A stretch of DNA of 64,000 nt from Psychromonas sp. psych-6C06 (GTDB lineage Bacteria > Pseudomonadota > Gammaproteobacteria > Enterobacterales > Psychromonadaceae): positions 496,001 through 560,000 of the forward strand of contig NZ_PIZM01000001.1 of assembly GCF_002835465.1 (NCBI RefSeq), given 5' to 3'. This document shows, piece by piece, positions 9,761 through 18,808 of the stretch. Position numbers and translations under genes: made by a program. The notes below the pieces were generated by a model that worked only from the letters and a program-made list of their open reading frames with translations, was not told the origin of the DNA and did no database searches. The first letter of the stretch is position 1. Each line of letters begins with the position of its first letter.

Positions 9761-11107
9761 TGGCGTTGTTTGATTACTACTGAATAGGCTTGCATGTAAG
9801 CGCAGTGCATGGTTATCAGTTAAGCTTGATATATAATCAGCAATCACACGTTTTTGGTGAGATGCATCGCTTTGTTGTTGGTAAACTTGTTTTACTTGTT
9901 CGGGTAAAAAGCGCATTGGCCCTGCATTAAATGCTTCGAAGAGTTCCATTACAATCTGCTGACCACGATACTCCAGAATTTGTAAGTCTGGGCTTTTAAT
10001 CACGTAGTTTAATACAAACTGTTTTAATATTTCTAAAACTTTAAACATCGCAGGCTCTAATACCGCGTTGTAGGCGAGTAGTGGCTCGTTAAATTTAACA
10101 TCTACTAGGTCGATTTTTATTGATGTGATCAACGCATTAACTAATGCGCCGATAGCATCTTTACGTTTAAAGTGTTGGCTAGAAAAGAGATCATTTGTCA
10201 GCTGTGTCAGTTGCTCACCTAAGCAAAAGTCTTTAACTTCAGCTAGTTGTGTTGCTACTCTCTCTTGCCATAAAGCTTTGCTAACAATCCCCATGGCAAT
10301 CGCATCTTCAAGATCGTGAATTCCATAAGCGATATCATCAGCTATTTCCATAATGGAACAATCAAAGGATTTATAACGCGACTTACGATGGCTTATATCT
10401 CCTATTGCTTGGGGACGTAAAGATTGAAACAAAGCTCTATCAGCTTTACAAAGTGGAACTAATACTGCGTTTAAATAGGATTCATCATGGTCATAGATAC
10501 CCTTGCCTGGCATCCATTCTTCGGTTTTTAATTGTCGAAAGTTACGGCTATTATCTTCAGGATAAGGGGCACTGATTGCGCTTAAGCAAACGGGATATTT
10601 TAATAATCCAAGTAAACTACGGCGGGTCAAGTTCATTCCATTAAATTCTGTGTATGGCTCTAATTGCGTTAAAATTCTAAAGGTTTGACCATTCCCTTCA
10701 AACCCACCATCGTCGATCATCATATAATTTAAAGCTGTTTCCCCTCCATGTCCGAAGGGAGGGTGACCGATATCGTGGCTTAGGCAGATTGTCTCAATTA
10801 AATTATTACTCGGTAGCAGAGGCTTAAATTCAGGCTGTGTTATGGTCAAATGGGCAACGATACCAGCACCTATTTGTGCAACTTCTAGTGAATGTGTTAA
10901 ACGTGTACGGTAAAAATCACTTAACCCATTGTTATGGATCTGCGTTTTAGATTGTAGTCGACGAAATGCCGCAGAATGTAAGACACGTGCTTTATCACGT
11001 TGAAAGGGTGAACGTTTATCTAAACGTCTTTTTTTACCTGGCTCTTCACTAAGGCGTTGTAGCCATTGTTCATTGATCTTTAAAATTTTATCATTCATAG
11101 GTAACAT
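9737..11107 (-). CDS. dGTPase-like HD-domain triphosphohydrolase
   Basis: The protein has 456 residues. It hydrolyses deoxynucleoside triphosphates to the nucleoside and tripolyphosphate in characterised relatives. The HD metal site is visible as RLTHSLEVAQIG and LSHDIGHPPFGHGGE, with a later EIADDIAYGIHDLEDA. The N-terminal RDKARVLHSAAFRRLQSKTQ is a family signature. The length and sequence fit the dGTPase-like subfamily rather than E. coli Dgt proper (505 residues). Two ATGs three codons apart are possible; I kept the first. Some family members act in phage defence, but nothing local suggests that here. Confidence 0.88.
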   Translation of the reverse strand: MLPMNDKILKINEQWLQRLSEEPGKKRRLDKRSPFQRDKARVLHSAAFRRLQSKTQIHNNGLSDFYRTRLTHSLEVAQIGAGIVAHLTITQPEFKPLLPSNNLIETICLSHDIGHPPFGHGGETALNYMMIDDGGFEGNGQTFRILTQLEPYTEFNGMNLTRRSLLGLLKYPVCLSAISAPYPEDNSRNFRQLKTEEWMPGKGIYDHDESYLNAVLVPLCKADRALFQSLRPQAIGDISHRKSRYKSFDCSIMEIADDIAYGIHDLEDAIAMGIVSKALWQERVATQLAEVKDFCLGEQLTQLTNDLFSSQHFKRKDAIGALVNALITSIKIDLVDVKFNEPLLAYNAVLEPAMFKVLEILKQFVLNYVIKSPDLQILEYRGQQIVMELFEAFNAGPMRFLPEQVKQVYQQQSDASHQKRVIADYISSLTDNHALRLHASLFSSNQTTPMIGQHGF

Positions 11108-11287
11108 TCTATCTCATTGATCAAGGTACTAAAATTGTAGCCTGAGTGTCAGATTATAAATAGCAAAAGTTACAAAAATGACTGAACAATTGTATTTATT
11201 AACAGCATAAAGGGATATTTTTTTACGATTTTCTTAGTTATGCATATACTAAAATACTCATCTAATTTGTATATGCAGGGTTATGCC

Positions 11288-12235
11288 ATGAAAAAACCTA
11301 GTATTCCACCCAACGAGAGGAAACGATTAGCGCAACTTGATTCGCTTGGTGTCCTTGATACTCAAGCCGAAGAGCGTTTCGATCGTATTTCTCGAATGGC
11401 AAAACGGCTTTTTAACGTGCCAATTGCTTTGGTGAGTTTAGTCGATGAAAATCGACAGTGGTTTAAGTCTTGTTTTGGTATTTCAGCTTCAGAAACCTCA
11501 CGTGAAATTTCATTTTGTGGTCATGCCATTTTAAATAGTGATGTATTCATCATTAACAATGCACTTGAAGATAATCGCTTTATCGATAATCCATTAGTCG
11601 TAAATGATCCTAAAATACGATTTTATGCAGGTTGTCCCTTAGTGGTAAATGGTTACCGCTTAGGTACGTTGTGTCTTATTGATCAAGTACCCAGAGAGTT
11701 TGATGAGCAAGATGTCAGTGCACTTCAGGATTTAGCTTCCATGGTCGAGCATGAGTTAACGGCTGTGCAGCTAGCGACAATGGATGAATTAACGGGCATA
11801 TCTAATCGTCGTGGTTTTTTAATGCTTGCGCAAAGTAGTCTCAATTATTGTATTCGAAATCATATTGCCGTGACTCTGGCATACTTAGATTTAGATCTAT
11901 TCAAAGAGATCAATGATCATTATGGCCATGCTAAGGGTGATGAAATTCTGGTTATGTTTGCTGACTCAATGAAAGCTACCTTTAGAAACTCAGATATTTT
12001 TGCTCGTTTAGGGGGTGATGAGTTTGTTTTATTATTTAGTAATACCACCCGCGACCAAGCCCTTCATGCGATTGATAAATTTAGAGCTTCGTTAGCTGAA
12101 ATTAAGATCGCTCATGGTTACCCGCATCGTGTTGAATTTACCTGTGGCATCGTCGAATTTACGCCATCTAAGCATCCCACCATGGAAGCGTTATTAGAGG
12201 AGGGAGATAAATTAATGTATCAGTTAAAGCATTAG
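11288..12235 (+). CDS. GAF-GGDEF diguanylate cyclase
   Basis: The protein has 315 residues. The start is ATG 11288, with AGGG about 7 bp upstream; earlier in-frame starts lack a site. An N-terminal GAF domain (about 25-160: PIALVSLVDENRQWFKS, FCGHAIL, FYAGCPL) is followed by a GGDEF domain. The active site RLGGDEFVLLF is intact. RNSD precedes it by five residues, matching the RxxD inhibitory site for product feedback. It is soluble and should make cyclic di-GMP in response to a GAF ligand or redox state. No neighbouring target is evident. Confidence 0.92.
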   Translation: MKKPSIPPNERKRLAQLDSLGVLDTQAEERFDRISRMAKRLFNVPIALVSLVDENRQWFKSCFGISASETSREISFCGHAILNSDVFIINNALEDNRFIDNPLVVNDPKIRFYAGCPLVVNGYRLGTLCLIDQVPREFDEQDVSALQDLASMVEHELTAVQLATMDELTGISNRRGFLMLAQSSLNYCIRNHIAVTLAYLDLDLFKEINDHYGHAKGDEILVMFADSMKATFRNSDIFARLGGDEFVLLFSNTTRDQALHAIDKFRASLAEIKIAHGYPHRVEFTCGIVEFTPSKHPTMEALLEEGDKLMYQLKH

Positions 12236-12345
12236 CATCAATAGTAATGCTACTAAGAGTGATTTAGATTTTTAGTGCATTTGCTATTATTCATTGCTGT
12301 CTTCAGCGCCACTTTCATCAGCCCCCCTTGATTTAGGAGTAAACA

Positions 12346-12867
12346 TTGCAATTTATAGAATGTAATTTTGAGCAACATGCACCCGCTATGTTAGCTATCT
12401 TTAATGATGCCATTGAAAACTCTACTGCCCTGTATGATTATAAACCACGCACCATTGAAAATATGGCAGAATGGTTTGCGATTAAAACGCTAAATAATTT
12501 TCCTGTGATAGGCATTGTTAATGATAGTGAACAGTTAATGGGCTTTGCAAGTTACGGGACTTTTCGAGCGTGGCCTGCATATAAATATACTGTCGAGCAC
12601 TCGTTATACGTAAACAGATTATTCAGAGGTCAAAAATTAGGACAAGCGCTACTTGAACAGTTAATTGAAAGGGCTGTTGAACAGCAATACCATACTTTGA
12701 TTGGCGCTATCGATATGAACAATAAAGCCAGTATTAAACTGCATGAAAAGTTTGCATTTAACCATTGTGGCACCATTAAACAAGCAGCATTTAAATTCGG
12801 AGAGTGGCTTGATTTAGGCTTTTATCAACGAATTTTGTTAACCCCAGATCAACCTTTGGATGGTTAG
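12346..12867 (+). CDS. GNAT N-acetyltransferase, phosphinothricin acetyltransferase-like
   Basis: The protein has 173 residues and starts at TTG 12346, with TTAGGAGT 6 bp upstream. FNDAIENSTALYDYKPRT at the N-terminus, EHSLYVNRLFRGQKLGQALLEQL (acetyl-CoA binding) and GAIDMNNKASIKLHEKFAF are the typical PAT/YncA features. Such enzymes acetylate amino groups of phosphinothricin, methionine derivatives or similar small molecules. The natural substrate is not predictable. It is a single gene, separated by hairpins from the convergent nspC. Confidence 0.87.
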   Translation: MQFIECNFEQHAPAMLAIFNDAIENSTALYDYKPRTIENMAEWFAIKTLNNFPVIGIVNDSEQLMGFASYGTFRAWPAYKYTVEHSLYVNRLFRGQKLGQALLEQLIERAVEQQYHTLIGAIDMNNKASIKLHEKFAFNHCGTIKQAAFKFGEWLDLGFYQRILLTPDQPLDG

Positions 12868-12953
12868 TTTAAGCAATCGCATGCTTCAAAATGCTCCGCG
12901 TATAAATGTAGAGCATTGAATTAGGTACATGTAATTTGGTTATTGGTTATTGG

Positions 12954-14081
12954 TTAGTGTGTTTTTCCTAATGTCGCTTTGAAATCTTGATAGTTGAAAC
13001 TATTTAAACATTCGATACGACCATCAATACGTTGATAATAGATGCTCGGCATTTTCAAACCATTAAACCAATTAAGTTTCACCATGGTATATCCAGCACT
13101 ATCCATCAAATGTAGCTTTTGGCCAATCTTAAGTGGCGTTTCAAACTGTGTTTCACAGAACTGATCACCAGCCAAGCAGGAGCAAGATCCAATCACATAG
13201 TTGAAAACGCCATTTTCAGTTGCTTCTCTGACACTCGCCGGTTCGTTATAAATTAAGGTATCTAAACGATGCGCTTCTGTTGCACTATCAACAATGGCGG
13301 TTTTCTTTTCATTTTCAACAATATCAATCACGCTAACAACCAAATCTGCCGTACGGGTGATGATCGCTTCACCGGGTTCGAGGTAGAGCTGAATATCATG
13401 TTTCTGGGCAAAGGCTTTAAGCGCAAATGCCAATTTTTCAATAGGGTAACCTGGATAGGTAAAGAAGATCCCTCCACCTAAACTTAGCCAGCTTAGCTTG
13501 TCTAAATAGTCGGAAAAGGTCGTTGAGATATGATCTAAAATAGCGATAAAGGCATCTACATCTTTATTCTCACAATTCATGTGAAACATAAAACCTTCTA
13601 CTTTATCTAATACCTCTGGGCTTAGTAACGCCTGTTTAACGCCTAAACGAGAATAGGGGCGAGCGGGGTTTGCGAGATCTTGTCCTGCCATACTACGTTC
13701 TGGGTTAATGCGTAAACCAAGTGAGGCATGCTCATAACAATCTGAATAATGCGCTTCAAGTTGTGATAATGAATTGAAGATGATTTTATCGGAGAGACCT
13801 TTTACAGCTTCAATATCAGCTTTAGAGTAACCCACACTATAGGCATGTGTTTCACCTCCGAACTCTTCATGCCCCAATTGCACCTCGTAGGGGCCTGAAC
13901 TGGTGGTACCATCAAGATAAGGTTTAATGGTTTCAAAGGTACCAAAGGTTGAGAAACATTTAAGCGCTAAAACGAGTTTTACTCCTGATAACTGTTTTAA
14001 CAATTTTGCTTTTTCAAGGTTATCGATAAGTTTACTTTCATCGATCATGAAGTAAGGGGTTTGTAGGTTATCTGTGTTCAT
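12954..14081 (-). CDS. nspC: Carboxynorspermidine decarboxylase
   Basis: This PLP-dependent alanine-racemase-fold decarboxylase (375 residues) makes norspermidine, or spermidine, from the carboxy precursor. [13 protein letters not shown] near residue 40 carries the PLP lysine. [14 protein letters not shown] and LYLEPGEAI are the PLP phosphate and aminobutyrate sites. [11 protein letters not shown] supplies the catalytic cysteine of the partner subunit. It is the last gene of the dat-ddc-dehydrogenase-nspC operon. The 162-bp gap upstream of it holds an octanucleotide tandem repeat, and no good ribosome binding site is visible before the ATG. Confidence 0.94.
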   Translation of the reverse strand: MNTDNLQTPYFMIDESKLIDNLEKAKLLKQLSGVKLVLALKCFSTFGTFETIKPYLDGTTSSGPYEVQLGHEEFGGETHAYSVGYSKADIEAVKGLSDKIIFNSLSQLEAHYSDCYEHASLGLRINPERSMAGQDLANPARPYSRLGVKQALLSPEVLDKVEGFMFHMNCENKDVDAFIAILDHISTTFSDYLDKLSWLSLGGGIFFTYPGYPIEKLAFALKAFAQKHDIQLYLEPGEAIITRTADLVVSVIDIVENEKKTAIVDSATEAHRLDTLIYNEPASVREATENGVFNYVIGSCSCLAGDQFCETQFETPLKIGQKLHLMDSAGYTMVKLNWFNGLKMPSIYYQRIDGRIECLNSFNYQDFKATLGKTH

Positions 14082-14119
14082 ATGATTAGCATTTATTAAG
14101 TAAAAAGCATTGGGTAGAA

Positions 14120-14199
14120 GCTAGAAAGCTAGAAAGCTAGAAAGCTAGAAAGCTAGAAAGCTAGAAAGCTAGAAAGCTTGAAGGCTGGAAAGTTAGAAG
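14120..14199. repeat. Octanucleotide tandem repeat (GCTAGAAA)n
   Basis: Seven perfect GCTAGAAA units (14120-14175) are followed by three degenerate ones (14176-14199). The array lies in the transcribed spacer between the dehydrogenase gene and nspC. Being in a non-coding spacer, a copy-number change would alter spacing or mRNA structure rather than reading frame. Confidence 0.95.
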
Positions 14200-14243
14200 C
14201 CTCAAGCCCTCAAGCCTTATTACCTTTCAGCCTTATTAATTTC

Positions 14244-15461
14244 CTAAGCGTCTAATTCTTGCACTTGCCAAGTTAGGCCAATGCGTGGCATTAGATCTAG
14301 GAAGTGATCAGGGTTTAATTGTTCAACATTGAACAGGCCTTTATCACTCCATTTCCCTTGGAAGTATAACAACGCCGCTGTGATTGCTGGTACACCCGTT
14401 GTGTAAGAGATAGCTTGATGTTCAACTTCAATATAAGCTTCTTTATGATCGCAAATATTGTAGATAAACACGCTTTTAGCAACACCTTCTTTTTTACCAC
14501 GTACCCAAGTCCCGATACAGGTTTTACCGGTGTAACCCGAAGCAAGTGACGTAGGATCGGGTAAAATTGCTTTTAACACTTTAAGAGGTTCAACAGTAAT
14601 GCCATCAACGGTAGTGATAGGATCAGGGCTTAATAGACCGATATCACGCATTACATTGAAGTAGTTAAGGTAGCTGTCTGAGAAACCCATCCAGAATTCA
14701 ATACGTTTAGCGGGTAAGTATTCAGCCATCGAGCGAACTTCATCGTGCGCCATTGAGTAAACTTTTTGCTTACCAACAACAGGAAAATCAAATTCCATCA
14801 TACGACTATGGCAAGGGACTTGATGCCATTTTTTATCTTCAAAATAGAAAGAGTCGCCTTGAATTTCTAACATGTTAGTTTCAGGGTCAAAGTTGGTTGC
14901 AAATTTCTGACCGTGATCACCGGCATTAACATCCATTACATCGATGCTGTCAATCTCATCAAAAAGATGTTTGTGTGCGTAGGTTGCAAATACACTGACT
15001 ACACCCGGATCAAAACCTGCACCTAAAATACCGGTGATGCCCGCTTCTTTAAAGCGATCTGCAAATGCCCATTGTGGATCATAAGCCTCTGGTACTTGTT
15101 GTCCTTCGCTGCATAAATCGGTAGCGACAGAAGTATCAAGGTAGGCTGTTTGAGTTTGTACACATGCTTCCATAATCGCTACGTTAACCCATGGAGGACC
15201 TGCATTAATAAGTAGATCTGGTTTAACTTCATTGATTAGCGCAACAAGTGCTTCTACGTTGTCTGCATCTACCGTCACAGCACTGATATTTTTACTACTG
15301 TCTTTAAGGTTGTTACGGCCTTTGATAGAAGTAATGATTTTTTCACATTTAGCAACGGTACGTGATGCGATAGTAATATCACCAAAAACATCGTTATTTT
15401 GTGCACATTTATGGGCGATAACCCAACCAACGCCACCAGCGCCAATTTGTAATACAGACAT
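14244..15461 (-). CDS. Carboxynorspermidine dehydrogenase (synthase), saccharopine dehydrogenase family
   Basis: This 405-residue enzyme condenses diaminopropane or putrescine with aspartate semialdehyde, using NADPH, to carboxy(nor)spermidine. The N-terminus MSVLQIGAGGVGWVIAHKCA is the Rossmann GxGxxG; the start ATG 15461 is set by this. INAGPPWVNVAIMEACV and TGILGAGFDPGVVSVFA are family signatures. An in-frame upstream start would add 25 residues that overlap ddc. The ddc stop lies just upstream with only a base or two between, so translation is coupled. The assignment is reinforced by nspC downstream. Confidence 0.93.
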   Translation of the reverse strand: MSVLQIGAGGVGWVIAHKCAQNNDVFGDITIASRTVAKCEKIITSIKGRNNLKDSSKNISAVTVDADNVEALVALINEVKPDLLINAGPPWVNVAIMEACVQTQTAYLDTSVATDLCSEGQQVPEAYDPQWAFADRFKEAGITGILGAGFDPGVVSVFATYAHKHLFDEIDSIDVMDVNAGDHGQKFATNFDPETNMLEIQGDSFYFEDKKWHQVPCHSRMMEFDFPVVGKQKVYSMAHDEVRSMAEYLPAKRIEFWMGFSDSYLNYFNVMRDIGLLSPDPITTVDGITVEPLKVLKAILPDPTSLASGYTGKTCIGTWVRGKKEGVAKSVFIYNICDHKEAYIEVEHQAISYTTGVPAITAALLYFQGKWSDKGLFNVEQLNPDHFLDLMPRIGLTWQVQELDA

Positions 15462-15462
15462 C

Positions 15463-16935
15463 TTAATTTGCCTCTTGAGTGTGTAAAAGTTGTACTGCCG
15501 TTGTTTCAATTTTGCTAAACAAGGCATCAAAGTCATTAAGGGTTAAACAAGGATTTAACAGTGTAAATTTCAGATACAGTTTACCGTCTACTTTAGTTTC
15601 TGCGATCACTGCATCGCCAGAGGTAAGTAGCTGTAAACGTAACTTTTGATGAAGTGTGTTAAAGGCTTCTTCGCTTAGCGTTCCTTGCTTATTTAAACGG
15701 AATAACACCGTTGAAAGTAATGGCTCACAGCATAAATCAAAATGTTCATTTTTTTTGATCAAGTCTGCAACTTGTTGTGTCAATAACAGTAAGTCGTCAT
15801 ACATCGCACCTAATTTATTGGCGCCGACTGCCTTTAATGTCATGAACATTTTTAATGCATCGAAACGTTTAGTCGTCGCGATACTTTTATCAACCAAATT
15901 CGGCAGCTCATCACCTTCACGGTTAAGGTAATCAGCATGATGTAATAGGGTATTAAAGTTAGCCTTATTTTTAATCAGTAATGCCCCACAACTAATGGTT
16001 TGATAAAACAGCTTATGAAAGTCAACACTGACACTATCTGCTAATTCAATTCCAGCTAAACGTGATTTATGTGTTTCACTGAGCATTAATGCCCCGCCGT
16101 ATGCACCATCGATGTGTGACCAACAGCCACTATTTTTAGCAATGTTGACAACACGTTTGAGATCATCAATTGCACCGTGATCAGTTGTACCTGCAGTGGC
16201 AACAATCGCGATGGGTAATAGATCTTGAGCTTTTAATGAATCAATTTTTTCTTGTAAGGCATTACAATCAATCTGTCCCTGTAGGTTAGTAGCAACCGTT
16301 ACCACTGATTGCTCACCAAGGCCCATTAACGCAGCTGATTTTTGTACGGTAAAATGGCTTTTGTCTGAACAGATAATACGCATTTTATGTCCATATACAG
16401 GTAAGCCATGCTGCTGAATATTATGCTTCGAATGCTTTGCAGCAAACCAATCCCGTGCCAGTAATAATCCCATAAGGTTACTTTGGGTACCGCCACTGGT
16501 AAATACACCATCGGCCTGTTTACCCATTTGGTAAGTGTCACATAACCAATTTATTATCAATTGTTCAACATAGGTTGCAGCGGGGGCTTGATCCCATGAA
16601 TCCATCGATTGGTTTAATGCTGCAATAAAGTGCTCTGCAACCACCGATGCAATAAGCGGTGGGGTGTGCAGATGAGCGATGGTATGCGGGTGTTGCACTA
16701 AAATTGAATGTTTAGCGATTAAATCATTCACACAAGAGATAACATCAATTAAAGGCTCTGGACTATTTAGGTCAACCGCTTCAAGCTGTGCTTTTAACTT
16801 TGCAGGCTCAAGACCAGAGTATGCTTGGCTCGATTGTTGAAATAAGCTGTTTATGCTTTTTTGAGTGAGATCTGCTGCATATTCAAAGGGGCGATTATTT
16901 GCCCCTAAATGCATAAAATATTGTGCGTAGCTCAT
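15463..16935 (-). CDS. ddc: L-2,4-diaminobutyrate decarboxylase
   Basis: This group II PLP decarboxylase (490 residues) makes 1,3-diaminopropane, the norspermidine precursor. TSGGTQSNLMGLLLARDW, HIDGAYGGALML and the PLP lysine in VDFHKLFYQ are visible. The N-terminal half holds HPHTIAHLHTPPLIASVVAE, typical of the family. Its start overlaps the end of the aminotransferase gene by 4 bp (ATGA). In Vibrio cholerae, as I recall, the two activities lie in one fused protein; here they are separate but tightly coupled. Confidence 0.92.
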   Translation of the reverse strand: MSYAQYFMHLGANNRPFEYAADLTQKSINSLFQQSSQAYSGLEPAKLKAQLEAVDLNSPEPLIDVISCVNDLIAKHSILVQHPHTIAHLHTPPLIASVVAEHFIAALNQSMDSWDQAPAATYVEQLIINWLCDTYQMGKQADGVFTSGGTQSNLMGLLLARDWFAAKHSKHNIQQHGLPVYGHKMRIICSDKSHFTVQKSAALMGLGEQSVVTVATNLQGQIDCNALQEKIDSLKAQDLLPIAIVATAGTTDHGAIDDLKRVVNIAKNSGCWSHIDGAYGGALMLSETHKSRLAGIELADSVSVDFHKLFYQTISCGALLIKNKANFNTLLHHADYLNREGDELPNLVDKSIATTKRFDALKMFMTLKAVGANKLGAMYDDLLLLTQQVADLIKKNEHFDLCCEPLLSTVLFRLNKQGTLSEEAFNTLHQKLRLQLLTSGDAVIAETKVDGKLYLKFTLLNPCLTLNDFDALFSKIETTAVQLLHTQEAN

Positions 16936-18347
16936 TTCTCGCTGCCTAATACGATCGTAAATGCTTTTTTCATTGTTTCAATCACAAACTCAATTTGTAC
17001 TTCACTGATAATCAGTGGCGGTAAAAAACGCAATATTGCACCTTCACGGCCACCTTTTTCAATAATTAGACCAAGTTCTAATGCAGCTCGTTGGACACGT
17101 GCCGCTAATTCAGGATCTGCCAGCGCTTGTCCTAATGAGTTTGTTTGCTCTGGTTTAATAAGCTCAATACCATTCATTAATCCTCGGCCACGGATATCCC
17201 CAATCTGTGGAAACTGTGCTTGTAAAGTGGTTAAACCTGCACGCAGCTGTTCACCACGGCATTTTGCATTATTGGCTAAGTTATCACGTTTAATAATTTC
17301 TAATGTTTTTGCACCACTTGCCATCGCTAATTGGTTACCACGAAATGTACCAGTGTGCTCACCCGCATTCCAGCAATCAAACTTTTCATGGTAAAGAATG
17401 ATAGACATTGGCATACCACCACCAACAGCTTTAGAAAGTACTAAAATATCTGGTGTTATACCCGATGACTCAAAAGCAAAGTTATCACCAGAGCGACCGA
17501 TACCACATTGAATCTCGTCAAATATTAGTAGGATCCCATGCTCGGTTGTAATACGTCGTAATTCCTGTAGCCACTTTTTAGGCGCAGGAATGACACCACC
17601 TTCTCCTTGAATCGGCTCAACGATAATAGCTGCTGGTTTAGTAATACCACTTTCATCATCACATAATACAGATTCAATGTAGCGGATACTTTGCATTGCA
17701 CCCGCTTCACCACCTAAACCAAATTTACAACGAAAATGGTATGGAAAAGGGAAGAAGTGCACATCTGACATTAAGCCAGTGCGACGTCCTTTAGCACCTA
17801 GACTACCAGTTAAAGCAAGTGATCCATTGGTCATACCGTGATAAGCGCCATGGAAAGAGCCCATGGTATTTCTTTTGGTATACAATTTTGCTAATTTTAT
17901 AGCCGCTTCTACGGCATCTGCGCCAGAAGGGCCACAAAATTGAATACGCGCACTTTTTGCAAAATCTGTAGGGAGAAATTGCATCACTTCTTTAATAAAC
18001 GCATCTTTACTCGGTGTGGTTAGATCTAATGTTTGGTAAGGAACGCCTGCATTTAGTTGTGAAATAAGTACCTGATTGATCTCACTATGGTTATAACCTA
18101 GTGGCAATGCTCCTGCGCCAGCTAAGCAATCTAAATAAACTTGGCCTTTGGTATCTTCGACAATAACACCACGGGAAGTTTTAATGGCAATTGGAATACG
18201 GCGTGGATAAGAGCGTACTTCGGATTCATAATGCTCCTGGCTTAGCAATACTTCATCTGGAACCAAATCATAAGGTTGGGTAACGACTGGCGTTTCTTGA
18301 TAATTAGTAAGCGCAGTGTCTGGTGCAAGATTTAGGACGTTTTGCAT
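16932..18347 (-). CDS. dat: L-2,4-diaminobutyrate:2-oxoglutarate aminotransferase
   Basis: This class III PLP aminotransferase (471 residues) converts aspartate semialdehyde and glutamate to diaminobutyrate. Seen are DCLAGAGALPLGYNH, FCGPSGADAVEAAIKLAK, FDEIQCGIGRSG and the PLP lysine in LSKAVGGGMPMS. GTFRGNQLAMASGAKTLE follows. The start ATG 18347 has AAGGA 8 bp upstream. The frame stays open to 18515, but those residues are unlike the family. It is the first gene of the norspermidine operon. A promoter and a candidate leader peptide lie upstream, so regulation in the leader is likely. Confidence 0.93.
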   Translation of the reverse strand: MQNVLNLAPDTALTNYQETPVVTQPYDLVPDEVLLSQEHYESEVRSYPRRIPIAIKTSRGVIVEDTKGQVYLDCLAGAGALPLGYNHSEINQVLISQLNAGVPYQTLDLTTPSKDAFIKEVMQFLPTDFAKSARIQFCGPSGADAVEAAIKLAKLYTKRNTMGSFHGAYHGMTNGSLALTGSLGAKGRRTGLMSDVHFFPFPYHFRCKFGLGGEAGAMQSIRYIESVLCDDESGITKPAAIIVEPIQGEGGVIPAPKKWLQELRRITTEHGILLIFDEIQCGIGRSGDNFAFESSGITPDILVLSKAVGGGMPMSIILYHEKFDCWNAGEHTGTFRGNQLAMASGAKTLEIIKRDNLANNAKCRGEQLRAGLTTLQAQFPQIGDIRGRGLMNGIELIKPEQTNSLGQALADPELAARVQRAALELGLIIEKGGREGAILRFLPPLIISEVQIEFVIETMKKAFTIVLGSEK

Positions 18348-18391
18348 AACGGAATCCTTAAAAAAGTTAAAGGGTTGCCAATAAATGGAAC

Positions 18392-18428
18392 AAAAAAAAT
18401 AATGGTAATACCTTGGCGTTTCAAGGTA
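18392..18428 (-). terminator. Weak terminator-like hairpin in dat leader
   Basis: TACCTTG and CAAGGTA (18422-18428 and 18409-18415) can pair around a 6-nt loop on the minus strand. Eight T residues follow after a 9-nt gap (18399-18392). The gap is long for a classical intrinsic terminator, so this is tentative. It lies between the leader peptide stop and the dat start. Confidence 0.25.
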
Positions 18429-18459
18429 AAAAGATCTTACAGGGGTAAAACGAGGTCGC

Positions 18460-18543
18460 TCACGGTTCGGTGCTGATAGCGCCGTCGATTGCTTGGCACA
18501 ATAATGCAGGTGCACGAAAAATATAGATCGGGAAATAGTTCAT
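18460..18543 (-). CDS. Candidate 27-residue leader peptide of the norspermidine operon
   Basis: The start ATG 18543 has a strong AGGAG (18554-18550) 6 bp upstream within AAAAAAGGAGC. The peptide begins MNYFPIYIFRAPALL and ends AISTEP before TGA. It lies about 50 nt after a good promoter and 112 nt before dat. A Pro codon directly before UGA also ends TnaC, a known arrest peptide. A polyamine- or amino-acid-sensing leader is my inference. No known family is recognised. The frame differs from the open frame extending dat upstream. Confidence 0.5.
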   Translation of the reverse strand: MNYFPIYIFRAPALLCQAIDGAISTEP

Positions 18544-18598
18544 ATCATGCTCCTTTTTTAATGTGTCAATGAGTTTATTTGAGTAGTAAAGCGCGCGC

Positions 18599-18626
18599 AT
18601 TTTAGCACCGTTTATTGTGCTGGCAA
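18599..18626 (-). promoter_or_regulatory. Promoter of the norspermidine operon
   Basis: On the minus strand, TTGCCA (18626-18621) and TAAAAT (18604-18599) are spaced by 16 bp. The spacer itself has GCAC/GTGC inverted ends, which could serve as an operator. A GCGCGCGC discriminator follows the -10, a composition associated with stringent control. Predicted transcription start is near 18592. Confidence 0.55.
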
Positions 18627-18808
18627 TAGGAAAAAACATAAAAATTTAACAATATTAATTAAGGTGTTGATAGTTAAGGTTAAAAATTGTTTTAAGGCTA
18701 ATTAATAAACACTCAATAGCATGGTAACTGTGTGTCGCTTTATTCCTATCTAAAAATGCGAAATTTCGCTATTATTTAATGCAATTAGATTTTAAATAAG
18801 GGGCCACT

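Noticed and set aside
9737-11107. Anti-phage defence system around the dGTPase-like gene
   Set aside because: Neighbours are gph, an FAD enzyme and a cyclase; no defence genes, prophage or integrase are nearby.
14117-14199. CRISPR-like array
   Set aside because: Units are only 8 bp and contiguous, with no spacers; a simple tandem repeat. No cas genes are present.
18348-18515. N-terminal extension of the diaminobutyrate aminotransferase
   Set aside because: The frame is open, but the residues do not resemble the family, a good ribosome binding site precedes ATG 18347, and the leader peptide overlaps in another frame.
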